Of a DNA stretch of 64,000 bases, positions 34,009 through 45,739 are shown piece after piece. The notes under the pieces are model-generated. The model was not told the DNA's origin and did no database searches. It saw only the letters and a list, made by a program, of their open reading frames with translations. The stretch lies in contig NC_089492.1 in the NCBI RefSeq assembly GCF_036850765.1, positions 182,296,106-182,360,105 on the forward strand, in the 5' to 3' direction. Position 1 is the stretch's first letter. Each line of letters begins with the position of its first letter. Both the position numbers and the translations under genes were made by a program. The stretch comes from Saccopteryx bilineata (lineage: Eukaryota; Chordata; Mammalia; Chiroptera; Emballonuridae).

Positions 34009-37000
34009 ATGGCAATAAACAATTACATATCAGTAATAACCTTAAATGTTAATGGATTAAATGATCCGATCAAGAGACATAGGGTAGCTGCATGGATAAG
34101 AAAACAGGACCCATACATATGCTGTCTACAAGAGACACACCTTAAATCAAAAGATGCACACAGACTGAAGATAAAAGGATGGAAAAAAATATTTCACGCA
34201 AATGGAAATGAAAAAAAAAGCTGGGGTAGCAATACTTATATCAGACAAAATGGAATTTAGAACAAAGACCATAGTTAGAGATAAAGAAGGTCACTACATA
34301 ATGATAAAGGGAGCAATCCAAAAGGAAGATATAAACATTATAAATATCTACACATCTAATATAGGAGGACCTAAATATATAAAGCAGACTTTGATAGACT
34401 TAAAGGGCAAGATCAACAGCAATACTATAATAGGAGGAGATTTCAATACCCCATTAACATCATTACATAGATCATCAAGAAAGAAAATTAACAAAGAAAC
34501 AGCAGACTTAAAGGACATATTAGATCAACTCGATTTAATAGATATCTTCAGAACCTTTCACCCTAAAACAGCAGAATATACATTCTTTTCAAGCGCTCAT
34601 GGTACATTCTCTAGAATAGACCACATGTTAGGGCACAAAAGCAGGCTCAACAAATTTAAGAAGATTGAAATCATATCGAGCACTTTCTCTGATCACAATG
34701 GCATTAAACTAGAAATCAACCACAATAGAAAAATTGAAAAACATTCAAACACTTGGAAACTAAATAGCATGTTATTAAACAATGAATGGGTTAACATTGA
34801 GATCAAAGAAGAAATTAAAAAATTCCCAGAAACAAACGATAATGAGCATACATCAACTCAAAATTTATGGGACACAGCAAAAGCAGTCCTGAAAGGGAAG
34901 TTTATAGCATTACAAGCATACCTCAAGAAGCTAGAAAAAGCTCAAATAAACAACTTAACCCTGCATCTAAAAGAACTAGAAAAAGAACAACAAGTAAAGC
35001 CCAGAGCTAGTAGAAGGAAGGAAATAATAAAGATCAGAGCAGAAATAAATGACATAGAGGCTAAAGAAACAATACAGAGGATCAATGAAACCAGGAGCTG
35101 ATTCTTTGAAAAGGTAAACAAGATCGATGAACCTTTAACAAGACTCACCAAGAAAAAAAGAGAGAGGACTCAAATAAATAAAATTAGAAATGAGAGTGGA
35201 GAAATAACAACTGACACAACAGAAATACAAAATATTGTAAGAAAATACTATAAAGAACTGTACGCCAAAAAACTAGACAACCTAGATGAAATGGACAAAT
35301 TTCTTGAATCATATAATCTTCCAAAAATCAATCTGGAAGAATCAGAAAACCTAAACAGACCAATTACAACAAATGAGATTGAAACAGCTATCAAAAAACT
35401 CCCCCCCCCAAAAAAAGTCCTGGGCCTGATGTCTTCACAAGTGAATTCTACCAAATATTCAAAGAAGAACTAATTCCTATCCTTCTCAAGCTATTTCAAA
35501 ACATTCAAGAGGAAGGAAGACTTCCAAACTCCTTTTATGAGGCAAGCATAATTCTGATTCCAATACCAGGCAAAGACAACACAAAAAAAGAAAATTATAG
35601 GCCATTATCCCTGATGAACTTAGATGCAAAAATTCTCAATAAAATATTAGCAAACCGGATCCAGCAATAAATGGAAAAAATCATACACCATGATCAAGTA
35701 GGATTTATTCTTGGGAGGCAAGGCTGGTACAATATTCACAAATCAATTAATGTGATTCATCACATAAACAAAAGAAGGAGAAAAACCACATGATAATTTC
35801 AATAGATGCAGAAAAAGCATTTGATAAAGTCCAGCACCGATTCATGATCAAAACTCTCAGCAAAGTGGGAATACAGGGAACATACCTCAACATGATAAAG
35901 GCCATCTATGACAAACCCACAGCCAACATCATACTCAATGGGCAAAAATTAAAAGCAATCCCCTTAAGATCAGGAACAAGGCAGGGGTGCCCCCTTTCAC
36001 CACACTTATTCAACATAGTTCTGGAAGTCCTCACCACAGCAATCAGACAAGAAGAAGAAATAAAAGGCATCTAAATTGGAAAAGAAGAAGTAAAACTATC
36101 ATTATTTGCAGATGACATGATATTGTATATAGAAAACCCTAAAGTCTCAGTCAAAAAACTACTGGACCTGATAAATGAATTCAACAAAGTGGCATGATAT
36201 AAAATCAATACTCAGAAATCAGAGGCATTTTTATATACCACAATAAACAGTCAGAAAAAGAAATTAAGGAATCAATTTCCTTTACCATTGCAACCAAAAA
36301 AATAAAGTACCTAGGAATAAATCTAACCAAGGAGATTAAAGACTTGTACTCGGAAAATTATAAAACATTGATAAAAGAAATCAGGGAAGATACGAATAAG
36401 TGGAGGCATATACCGTGCTCATGGTTAGGAAGAATAAACATCATTAAAATGTCTATATTACCCAAAGCAATTTATAAATTCAATGCAATACCAATGAAAA
36501 TACCAATGACTTACTTCAAAGATATAGAACACATATTCCAAAAATTTATATGGAACCAAAAAAGAACATGAATAGCCTCAGCAATCCTGAAAAGGAAGAA
36601 AAAAGCAGGAGGTATCACACTTCCAGATATCAAGTTATATTGTAAGGCCATTGTACTCAAAACAGCATGGTTCTGGCATAAGAACAGGCACATAGATCAA
36701 TGGAACAGAATAGAGAACTCAGAAATAAATCCACAGCTCTATGGACAACTGATATTTGACAAAGGAGGTAAGACAATACAATGGAGTAAAAATAGCCTCT
36801 TCAACAAATGGTGTTGAGAAAACTGGACAGCTACCTGCAAAAAAATGAAACTAGACCACCAACTTACACCACTGACAAAAATAAACTCAAAATGGATAAA
36901 AGACTTGAATGTAAGCCGTGAAACCTTAAGCATCTTAGAAGAAAACATAGGCAGTAAGCTCTCGGACATCTCTCGCAGCAACATATTTGCTGATTTGTCT

Positions 37001-37798
37001 CCACAGGCAAGTGAAATAAAAGACAGGATAAACAAATGGGACTTTATCAAACTAAAAAGCTTTTGCACAGCTAAAGACAATAAGAACAGAATAAAAAGAC
37101 AAACTACACAATGGGAGAATATATTTGACATAGCATCTGATAAGGGGTTAATAACTAAAATTTATAAAGAACTTGTAAAACTTAATACCAGGAAGACAAA
37201 CAATCCAATGCAAAAATGGGCAAAAGAAATGAATAGACACTTCTCCAAAGAGGACACACAGATGGCCAATAGGCATATGAAAAAATGTTCAACATCACTA
37301 ATGATTAGAGAAATGCAAATTAAAACCACAATGAGATATCACCTCACACCAGTCAGAATGGCGCTCATCAATAAAACAACACAGAATAAGTGCTGGCGAG
37401 GATGTGGAGAAAAGGGAACCCTCCTGCACTGCTGGTGGGAATGCAGACTGGTGCAGCCACTGTGGAAAACAGTATGGAGATTCCTCAAGAAATTAAAAAT
37501 CGAACTGCCTTTTTATCCAGCTATACCACTGTTAGGAATATACCCCAAGAACACCATGGCACTGTTTGAAAAGAAGAAATGCACCCCCATGTTTATGGCA
37601 GCATTGTTCACAATAGCAAAGATTTGGAAACAGCCCAAGTGTCCATCAGAGGACGAGTGGCTTAAAAAGCTTTGGTATATATATACTATGGAATACTACT
37701 CAGCCATAAGAAATGATGACATAGGATCTTTTACAACAACATGGATGGGCCTTGATAACATTATACTGAGTGAAAGAAGTAAATCAGAAAAAAACTAA
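34009..37798 (+). pseudogene. L1 ORF2 (endonuclease / reverse transcriptase), few lesions
   Basis: ATG 34009 starts the endonuclease: 'LNVNGLND', 'CCLQETHL' (catalytic Glu), 'IIGGDFNTP' (Asp/Asn), 'RIDHMLGHK' (Asp) and 'SDHNGI' (His) are all present, so the active-site residues survive. A shift in the A-run at about 34208-34218 splits the frame after 'GNEK'. A TGA at 35099-35101 replaces a Trp. Within RT, motif A ('[17 protein letters not shown]', 35792-35842), motif B ('[11 protein letters not shown]') and motif C ('LFADDMILY', about 36098-36124) are readable, interrupted by stops near 35668 and 36072. The final piece, 36845-37798 (317 codons), holds the Cys-rich end '[18 protein letters not shown]'. 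Inactive. Confidence 0.93.
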
Positions 37799-37922
37799 GA
37801 ACTATATGTTTCCATACATAGGTGGGACATAAAGATGAGACTCAGAGACATGAACAACAGTGTTGGGATTACAGGGTGGGGGGAGGAGAGGGAGGTTGTT
37901 GGGGGAGGGGAGGGGCACAAAG

Positions 37923-38155
37923 ATCATGGCTTTTCAGCATTTGCCATATTCCCCCCTTAATCTACAGACAGCAAATATTTACGTATGGTGTTCCCACTAT
38001 AAAGACTGCTGTCTTAGGGACAAATGCTGATAAACTATTTCAGCAGTTCCTCCTTCTTCAAAGACTTATAAGTAAACATAGAGCTCCATGTTTCATAAGA
38101 CATACTCAAGCTCACTCCATGCTCCCTGGAGCTTTAGCACAAGGGAATGCCCCCC
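37923..38155 (+). pseudogene. Endogenous retrovirus pol fragment, RNase H/integrase junction (betaretrovirus-like)
   Basis: Within the open frame 37822-38274, the part before the SINE reads 'LLLQRLISKHRAPCFI' then 'HTQAHSMLPGALAQGNA'. This has the pattern of the RNase H C-terminus running into integrase in class II (betaretrovirus-like) elements. It starts abruptly at the LINE-1 break (37922) and is cut off by the SINE at about 38160. No env or complete pol remains. The class call rests on this short motif, so it is moderate. Confidence 0.6.
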
Positions 38156-38159
38156 TTTT

Positions 38160-38565
38160 TTGTGTTTTTTGTTTGTTTGTTTGTTTAGTATTTTTTCTTT
38201 TATTTATTTATTTTTTGTATATTTCTGAGGATGGGGATGGGGAGGCAGTCAGACAGACTCCTGCATGCGCCTGACTGGGATCCACCTGGCATGCCTACCG
38301 GGGGGAATGCTCTGCCCATCTGGGATGTTGCTCTGTTACAACCGGAGCCATTCTAGCGACTGGGGCGGAGGCCATGGGGTCATCCTTAGTGACCAGGGTG
38401 GATTTGCTCTGGTGGATCCTTGGCTGCGGGCGGGAGGAGAGAGACCAAGAGGAAGGAGAGGTGGAGGAGTGGAGAGGTAGATGGGCACTTCTCCTGTGTG
38501 CTCTGGCCGGGAATCGAACCCAGGAATCCTGCACACCAGGTCAATGACTCCGACAGGTCTACCAT
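38160..38565 (-). mobile_element. tRNA-derived SINE, antisense, degraded head
   Basis: Same family as 27652-28025: on the minus strand the B box 'GGGTTCGATTCC' is the complement of 38511-38522, and 'CGGGCGCATGCGGGAGTCTG'-type body text appears with changes near 38258-38270. The tail is the T-rich tract 38160-38220 with GTTT units. The A-box end (38540-38565) is scrambled, so the copy is older or rearranged. No clear target duplication was found. Confidence 0.85.
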
Positions 38566-38579
38566 ATCATGCTTTTTAC

Positions 38580-39870
38580 TTAAAAATAAATTTACATTTC
38601 TTTTGAATGCTGATGAACAGGAGACACCAAATCTTTTTCGCCTGCAAACTACTACCTTCTTTATTAGATCTAGCTAATAACACTGTTCTGTCCTTTTTCC
38701 AAATAGCTCCAGATATATGGAAAAGATTTATATAGGCGGATGGGGATCCTCAAACCCCTCAGCGAGATCTTCTGAGAATGGCTTTTAAGATACCTAGAGG
38801 CAAAAAAAGCCCAATAGAGATCAGGGGAACTACCAGCTTTTAGGATACACCCTTAAAGGCTCCAACACCCCAAAGGGGTCTCATAGGATGCCATCTGGGT
38901 CCTCCTTCAATAGTGGAAAGGAAGGTCATTGAGCTAAAGCCTGCCAGGCTTACATGCCTCTGCTGTGAGGAAACAGGGACACTGGAAGGTGGGCTTCCCC
39001 CTCACTCCTCTAAGGGAGGGTTCGGTCTCTTCCAGCCCTGCTCCAGCCACCTATGACCTAACTTTGCCCAGAAAGCTGGGGTTTGCCACTGAAGGCTGAA
39101 GGTGCCCAGGGCCATTGGCCCCATCTACGACACTGTGGACGAGCCTAGGGTATTTCTTCCAAGAAGCAGGTAAACTGATCTCATTCGCACAAGGGCCACT
39201 TAACTATGTTTTGCCTGAATAGTCAGGTTTTTTATTCTTCCCTCAAAGATCGCTGTTGTGGGTGTTGATAGTCCCATTTTCTGCTGCTTTGCTTAATATA
39301 TAGTGTTTCCTTTATCCCTCCTACCTCAATGCCCTACTCATATTTCAGGCCATGACCTACTCTTAATTTAGAGCTCTCTTTCCTCCTTTTGCCAACTTGT
39401 ATTATGAATTTACCTTTGCCACCCAGCTTAGTGTATCCCAAGGTTCTCTTTACCAGGCCACAGTCACAGAGCTCCAGGGAAAAGCAACCTGGTCTCAACT
39501 CTCCAGGGAGAGGAGAACAGGAGCTCCATATCCACGCATGCTGCAAATGGCTTTTTCCAGTCTACCTGAATCATTACCAGCTAGAAGCAGTGGTCAGTGG
39601 GACTTGGACATGAGCTGCAAAGTATAGAATGGTGACAACAATTCCAGTGCCATGCGGGCTTTTCCTGTGGGGAACTTTCCTGTACTCCTGCTCCCTGTGA
39701 CAGCTCCTAAAAGACTGAACTGTGGTTGAGTTGCATTTTTCAGGGATTTGGCATGGTGATGGGGTCAACTTGGACTTGGGGAACATGTTAAGGACACTAC
39801 TCATTTATGGATCCTTGCTGTATTCGCCAAGAGTTTCCTTAAAGGCTCTTAATCACTGTAAAAAAAATAG
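38580..39870 (+). pseudogene. Endogenous retrovirus gag-pro remnant (class I / gammaretrovirus-like)
   Basis: Degenerate retroviral text in mixed frames. A nucleocapsid-like zinc-knuckle relic reads 'CLCCEETGTLEGG' (about 38955-38993); the His and last Cys of the usual pattern are changed. About 40 codons on, 'GPIYDTVDEPRVFL' (about 39116-39157) resembles the start of the class I protease region, and 'ALLIFQAMTYS' near 39330-39362 corresponds to its end. From about 39400 on the text is no longer recognisable. Many stops are present, so nothing is expressible. It differs in class from the fragment at 37923-38155, so at least two proviruses contributed. Confidence 0.5.
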
Positions 39871-40303
39871 AGAACTGGATGAAGAAGATGGGGCACATAT
39901 ACACCATGGTATATTATTTAGCTAGGAGAAATGGTGACATCGGATCACTTATAGCGGAATGGTGGAGTCTTGGTAGCATTGTACGGGGTGAAATAAGCGA
40001 ATCAGAAAAAAACAGGAACTGCAGGATTCCATACATTGGTGGGACATAAAAGCGAGACTAAGAGGCATGAACAGGAGTATGGTGGCTATGGGGGGTGGGG
40101 GGAGGGAAGGAGGGAGAGGGGGAGGGGGAGGGGTACAGAGAGAACTGGATGGAGGGTGGCGGAGGACGATCTCTCTTTGGGTGATGGGTATGCAACATAA
40201 CTAAATGACAAGATAACCTGGAAATGCTTTCTTTGAATGTATGTACCCTGATTTATTGATGTCACCCCATTAAAATAAAAATTTATTTATAAAAAAAAAA
40301 ACA
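39870..40303 (+). mobile_element. 5'-truncated LINE-1 3' end
   Basis: It begins with the last ORF2 codons ('ATATACACCATGGTATATTA') and continues through the 3' UTR with its G-rich tract (40090-40132) to 'CACCCCATTAAAATAAAAAT' and an A run at 40291-40301. It differs clearly from the 31.70-kb L1, so it is another copy and subfamily. The antisense tail at 52040-52598 belongs to the same type. Confidence 0.85.
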
Positions 40304-40560
40304 CCAAACCTTTCCTCCCCCCTAAGAGGTCCATTTCCCTCCTTCCCTTTCCCTATTTAGCTAGTATTTAAGCCTGAATTCTAAGCCACTCAGAGAGTTA
40401 CTTATTTTGTCTTGGCATCTCCTATGTTTACATGAGGTACCCATGTTAATAAACTTCTGCTTGTTTTTCTCTTATTAATCTGTCTTTTGTTACAGGGGTC
40501 CCAGCTAAGAACTCAAAGGGTAGAGGAAAACTTACTTCTTTCTCCTCTATACTGTCTTCC
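40304..40560 (+). mobile_element. LTR 3' end
   Basis: 'CCCTAAGAGGTCCATTTC' (40321-40338) aligns with 27608 and 31661. It then continues to a polyadenylation region 'GTTAATAAACTTCTGC' (40445-40460), 'TGTCTTTTGTTACAGGGGTC' and the end near 40510-40560. It could be the 3' LTR of the provirus whose 5' LTR is at 31330-31700. Confidence 0.55.
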
Positions 40561-40616
40561 TTTAAAAAAAAAAATCAAATCCTGCCTGATAGCGGGGTCA
40601 ACAAGCTTGGAAGTAA

Positions 40617-40712
40617 AGGAGGAAGGAAGGAAGGAAAAAAGGAAGGAAGGAAAGGAGGAAGGGAGGAAGGGAGGATGGGAGGAAAGGAGGAAAGAAGGAA
40701 AGAAGGAAGGAG
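40617..40712. repeat. (GGAA)n-rich imperfect microsatellite
   Basis: Interrupted GGAA/GGGA/GAAA purine repeat of about 95 bp. The Lys/Glu/Gly open frame across it is not a gene. Confidence 0.9.
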
Positions 40713-41566
40713 GACTCTATGATTTGCTACTTTGACATTACAAATATGGAAGCAAAGTGTATTTGGAGAGAAAGCAAGAACTGGCTGTTTGAAAGCTACC
40801 AGAGTACTTGAGTTGCTTTGAGAATCTCATTCTTTCTTGGCAAATGTGCTTGTGGGGAAGGAGGGCAGGCATCACAGCAAGAGAGATATTGATTGGAAAT
40901 TGAAAGCAAAGACTCTGAATTCTATTTTTGGCTTCATCAATGATTTATTGATACAAACTCAGAGTCACTGAACAAAAAGTCACACCTTCTTAGAGATGGT
41001 ACTAGGTGCCTTAGTGTACTGATTTTCTAACTATGCAAGCTCAATTCTAAGGGATAAGACATCTAACAGATTTCCAGCAGCTACCCTGGGCCAGGCACTG
41101 TGTTAGATACTTTACATAAATTTAATCACAGCTAGCACTTAGCTTCAATCTAAATGGCTCTGAGGCCCATTTAAGTGGCTCTTAAGTCTCTTTTATCCTT
41201 GGGGACCCCATCTGTTGGGGGATAAAAAGCTCTTTTATGTTCTATAACCTCAAAGACCACCCACCCCAACAATTTATGCTTTGTCAAAAAACAACAACAA
41301 CAACAGAAACCTCTATCCAATTAACACACACAATGTTGATGAAATACTGATGAAATAAATTATTAATGCATGTCAGAAATCAAATATAGATCACGTCATC
41401 TTGTAAACTGTTACGACGTCTATAATCTGCTTTCAAGTACTTTAGCATACCTAATGTAACATCACATATGTGTTAGTTTAATTCACAATGTAAATGTAGG
41501 AGTTGTTCTAATAGGAATTTACCTTTTAGGGGTGGGAAGTCAGAGTTCTCATTGGGAAGTCCAGTT

Positions 41567-42043
41567 GTAGTATATACCCCCTTATCCATAAGGGATATGT
41601 TTCAAGACCCCCAGTGGATGCCTGAAACTGTTAGATAGTACCAAATCCTGTATAAACTCTATTTTTTTCTATACAAACATACCTATGATAAAGTTTAATT
41701 TATGAATTAGGCACAGTAAGAGATTAACAACAATAATTAGTAATAAAATAGAACAATTATAACAATATACTGTGATAAAAGTTATGTAAATATGGTCTTC
41801 CTCTTTCTGATATCTGAGATGGCTACTAAGTAAATAAGGGGTGGGGAACAGTATGGTGTGGATACACAGGACAAAGGGACGATTTACATCCTCGGCAGAA
41901 TTTCATCACACCACTCAGAATGGCATACAATTTAAAAAATTGTTCATTTCTGGAATTTTCCATTTTATATTTTCAGACCATGGTTGACTATGGATAACTG
42001 AAAACTCAGAAAGGGCAATGCAGATAAGGGAGGAACTATTGTA
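41567..42043. mobile_element. Tigger-like (pogo/Tc1-mariner) DNA transposon relic
   Basis: The left end 'CCCCCTTATCCATAAGGGAT' continues into 'AGACCCCCAGTGGATGCCTG', and the right end is 'CAGATAAGGGAGGAACTATT'. This matches the known layout of mammal-wide Tigger/MER-type non-autonomous elements. The ends are imperfect inverted repeats. It is an old relic with no transposase frame. Confidence 0.75.
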
Positions 42044-42049
42044 ATACAA

Positions 42050-44505
42050 ACCCACTTCCATTATCTTATCTTGATCAATACCTGACAGTTTTCTAAAGAG
42101 CATGGCCCAGGTCGGAAATGAGTCTTCACTGATCAAGTCAGTGGCTTGTTAAATTGTATACTGGCTGTTACAAATGTGCTCTCCTTGGTAAAGCTTGATT
42201 GGAGAGTCACAGTCACATAACAGTTAAGTGTAGGGACGAACGCAGTTTTCTGTCTCTTTGCACTGGCATAAATATAAATCCATGTGTGCCTTTGTCTCCT
42301 AACCTGCCATGTTTGTTTGTTCCCCATTAACATAGCCAGTGCCTGGCACGGGTGTTGTTCCCAAAACACATCCATAGAACAAATGAGGAAAACTGCTCTA
42401 TCACAATTGGGGTAAATTCATCTAGGGTAGAAAACCTGTCTCTCTTTTTCAGGACCCAATAAAATAAACTTGACAGGTGTGTATTTTACTTTTTAAATTT
42501 TCAGACAGGACTATCATGTGTTGTAGTTTGAACTCTTCAAAAACACCAGAAAACCATTTACTTTCACTTAGAACTCTTGGTCATCCTAAAGCGGGTCAAC
42601 TTTTCCAGCTGTCTCTATCCAGGAACAGCAAAAGGAGACCATACACTCATCCAAATTTAGGCACACAATACACAAAGGGAATGAAGAGAATATTCAGGCT
42701 ATGAAATTCTGATGGCTCATTACCATGATAAAGGTTGTAACAACTTGGACAGAAAGCTGAACAAAAGGCATCCACCATTCTATTTGCAATTCTAGGATTG
42801 TATTTGTAATCTCTCTTTGCAGGAGAAAGAGACTGCCAGTAAAAGGCTGAAGCACAATAGCAAGGGAGAATCCACAATGCCAAGAGAGACCAAATGGATC
42901 AGCAAAATATGCTCACACATGAGACTGTTCTGTGTGTGGATCTTCTCTGTGTATGTACACATTTGACAAGACTAAATTACTGTCACGGGTAAGAGTTTAA
43001 CATTACTAACCTATAAGATGGATTTTAAAAATATATGCAACATGGCTGGAATGCCAATTTGACATGAAGAAGTGTTTAAGGAACATGAATGGGCTGAGCA
43101 GCAGTATTTCCATGGAGCAGAGAGAGCCTGTTTAATTTGTTCACTTCAGAGAGTCCGAGAGTCAGCTAAAACTGTAACCTGCTAAGTGAGGCACCATGAA
43201 TGTGATTAATAATGCAAAGGGGGACGGTGCAATAGTTATTGAGCTCTATAGGTTTTGGTGTCAGGGAAGCATTAATTGTTCCAAAGTCACTGATAATTTT
43301 GGTTAACAAGTGATACAAGTGGAACAGGTCAGTCTGCTGTTCCTTGGGGCCCCCCTTTGCCCATAGCTGCTAGACTCTGCAAATTCTGACTCATTGCCAT
43401 CTGATCCCCTTTTGTTAGCCATCTACTTGGTAACTTTTTTTGTTGGGAAGTGTGTGGTGGCAAGGACCATTCAAAAAAGGCTCACCATCTTTGGAATCAG
43501 AGGAGCAAAGCTATTGCTTTTGTTTAACTGAAAAGTAATAAAACCCACAATCTCTTCTATTGTCCCACTGCAGATTAGGCTTTAAGTTGGTGCTTTGGCA
43601 TCAATATTTAAGAAGGTGTGCAATGACAGCTTAGAAGTAAGGCATCATAGATCAGAAGTGACTTCACTTCCAGGTTAATCTTGCCTTGAAATTTTTGTTT
43701 GTGCTGTGACATCCAACTCCTAGGAAATGTATGTGGTTGCCACTGGTGGAAGGCACACAGAGCTGCTCTTAGATTATAGGAGTGCAGTTAATATGCTGCA
43801 CTATCTATATTCTCTGATGCATTGATCTTCTTCCTTCCTCTCCTCTGGCCCCTGACATTAACAAAGTTAGTTCCTAACCATACTTCCTATTCAGCTTCCT
43901 TTGGTTTCCATCTTATAAGGTGCCCGTGAATACAAATGTCAGTTTTCAATCCCATTTATGATTACAAAGTGAACACCTAAGGATGAGGCAGACAATTAAC
44001 ACTGAGTAAATTCGATGCAACAAACATTTATTGAACCTCTGACTGTAATTAGTCAAAAGTGCTGAGTCATTAACAAAAGCACCGTGGTGACTTTCACTAC
44101 AAAGTCAAGGTGATTCTTCTAGTTAGCCACGTGAGTATGTGCTTTTGTCTGCCAGTAAAGTCTGGGAAGTTTGGTGTTGATGATATCTAGCTGTGAGAAT
44201 TGGGAGTCCTGTAGTTCATTTCAGCTCAGGTGAGTGCCACCCCTCAGTCTCTTAACTCAATGACTTCAGAGTCATTGAGACTGATTCTGAAGTTTATATA
44301 ATTAAAATTGATGAAATGCTATAATGTGGATGATTGTAGAGAGTATTTCTCTATTACAAAAGTATTAACTGTATGGATTCCAGAACTGGGGCATTTATTC
44401 TATCTTTGTTCTTCATTCACCCAGTCTGCTAGTTCTCAAACACTAAAGTATCATCAACTCTTTTTATACACGTATAAGGGAGGGAAAATAATCTTTCTCC
44501 AAATC
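42050..44505. other. Unique DNA; small conserved-looking patch at 42980-43340
   Basis: No gene or clear repeat. The stretch 42980-43340 has several ATTAAT/TTAATTG cores and no repeat resemblance, like non-coding regulatory DNA, but this is only compositional. Confidence 0.3.
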
Positions 44506-44509
44506 TCCT

Positions 44510-44990
44510 AGGTTCTCTAGCTGGGACCTTGTGAATTAGACCATCAAAAGACAGATTAATAAGATAAAAGCACAAAAATTTATTTAATATAAGTTTTATG
44601 TGACACAGGAATTTTCATAAGGAAATGATGACCCCCCAAAATTGTTAAAACTGAGTGTTTTTATACTAAATTTGATAAAGAGCAGATAATTGTGGAAAAA
44701 AACACATAATAAGACAAGAGTATAAGCTATAGGTTGTAAATTGAGGGCAATTTAGTAAGGACTTTCATTTGGATTATTTTCAGGGTGCATCTATCCTTGG
44801 GGATGAGGCTGTTCTTTTCCTCCAGGTATAGAGAGAGCACTTTTTCCATGAGGGTCTGATGAATGTTTCAGGGTAGAAGGGAGAGGCCAGAGACCTCTTC
44901 CAGCATTTGCTCTTTCTATGATCTTCAACTTAAAATACTCAATATGCCAAGTTGCCATATTTTGGAGCAATGTGTTCTGCACCCCCTCAA
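44510..44990 (-). mobile_element. Endogenous retrovirus LTR (family A), antisense
   Basis: On the minus strand it starts near 44990 with 'GCAGAACACATTGCTCCAAA' and ends near 44510, with the polyadenylation region (complement of 44578-44590, ATTAAATAAATTT) and a TCTTTTGATGG tail. The order of blocks matches 30630-31160 and 58030-58520. Confidence 0.6.
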
Positions 44991-45739
44991 TTTATATGCA
45001 TACATATATATGTATATTCTTTAAGAAGTCATTTGTTTCTTAAATCTCTTTACTCTTAGATAAGATGATATCCATTTTATAGTAAAATGATGCATTGATG
45101 AAGGAAAGAGATACACTTAGTTTTTAAAAATGTCTATAAAGAGAATTTTCTTCAAAGCCAGAAGGATAGAATAGAGTTGATTTTTCTTATTATTAATATC
45201 TCAGGATTAACAACATTTTCCTTATAAGCTTAATTCTTAATGTAGAGGATTCAGAGGTGTTTATTAGCATTTAAAACCAATATAAGATGATAAACATGTG
45301 TTTTTAAAATAATAGCATTTGTGTTCATTGGTGTGTTTTTCTGAAAAGTAGCTTATCAATAGGCATCAAAGGCCTTTTAAAAATGTGCACATCTATTTAT
45401 CTAGTAATTCCCTTCTAAAAAGTTTATCAGAGGGAAATAATTGGACAAATAGACAAAGTTGAATGACTAAAGACATTCAGTGTAGACTTGTCTATAGCAG
45501 GAACAAATTAGGAAATTCCTTTAATATCTATCAATAGAGAATTGGTTGGATAAGCAATGGTGTAGTCACGCGATGTTATAATTAAGAATGCTGTTATTGT
45601 AGAGGTATATATTACCTTGAAATAATTCACATAGTATGCAATCAAGTGCAAATATTCTCTGTAGTATGACTCCATTGTTGTAAGAAAAAAACATTGGAAA
45701 GTTGCACATAAAACGTTAATATCAATGTTCCTGAAAAAA
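44991..45739. other. Unassigned AT-rich DNA
   Basis: No gene or repeat with recognisable ends. The antisense frame at 45508-45822 is low-complexity hydrophobic text crossing into the old L1 fragment and is not credible. Confidence 0.3.

Larger units (their letters stand above)
31701..37922 (+). mobile_element. LINE-1 with complete 5' UTR, ORF1 and ORF2; 3' end missing
   Basis: It begins 'AGGAGAGAGAAGATGGCGC', equivalent to the start of the L1 at 10460. It has a GC-rich 5' UTR (31701-33039), ORF1 (33040-33936), ORF2 (34009-37798) and the first part of the 3' UTR with its G-rich tract (37876-37915). It stops at 'GGGGCACAAAG' (37922), where sibling copies continue with about 150 nt of 3' UTR. 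The A-rich tail is absent, so the 3' end was lost by deletion or recombination, not by ordinary 5' truncation. Its ORFs have few lesions, making it the best-preserved L1 in the window. Confidence 0.93.
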
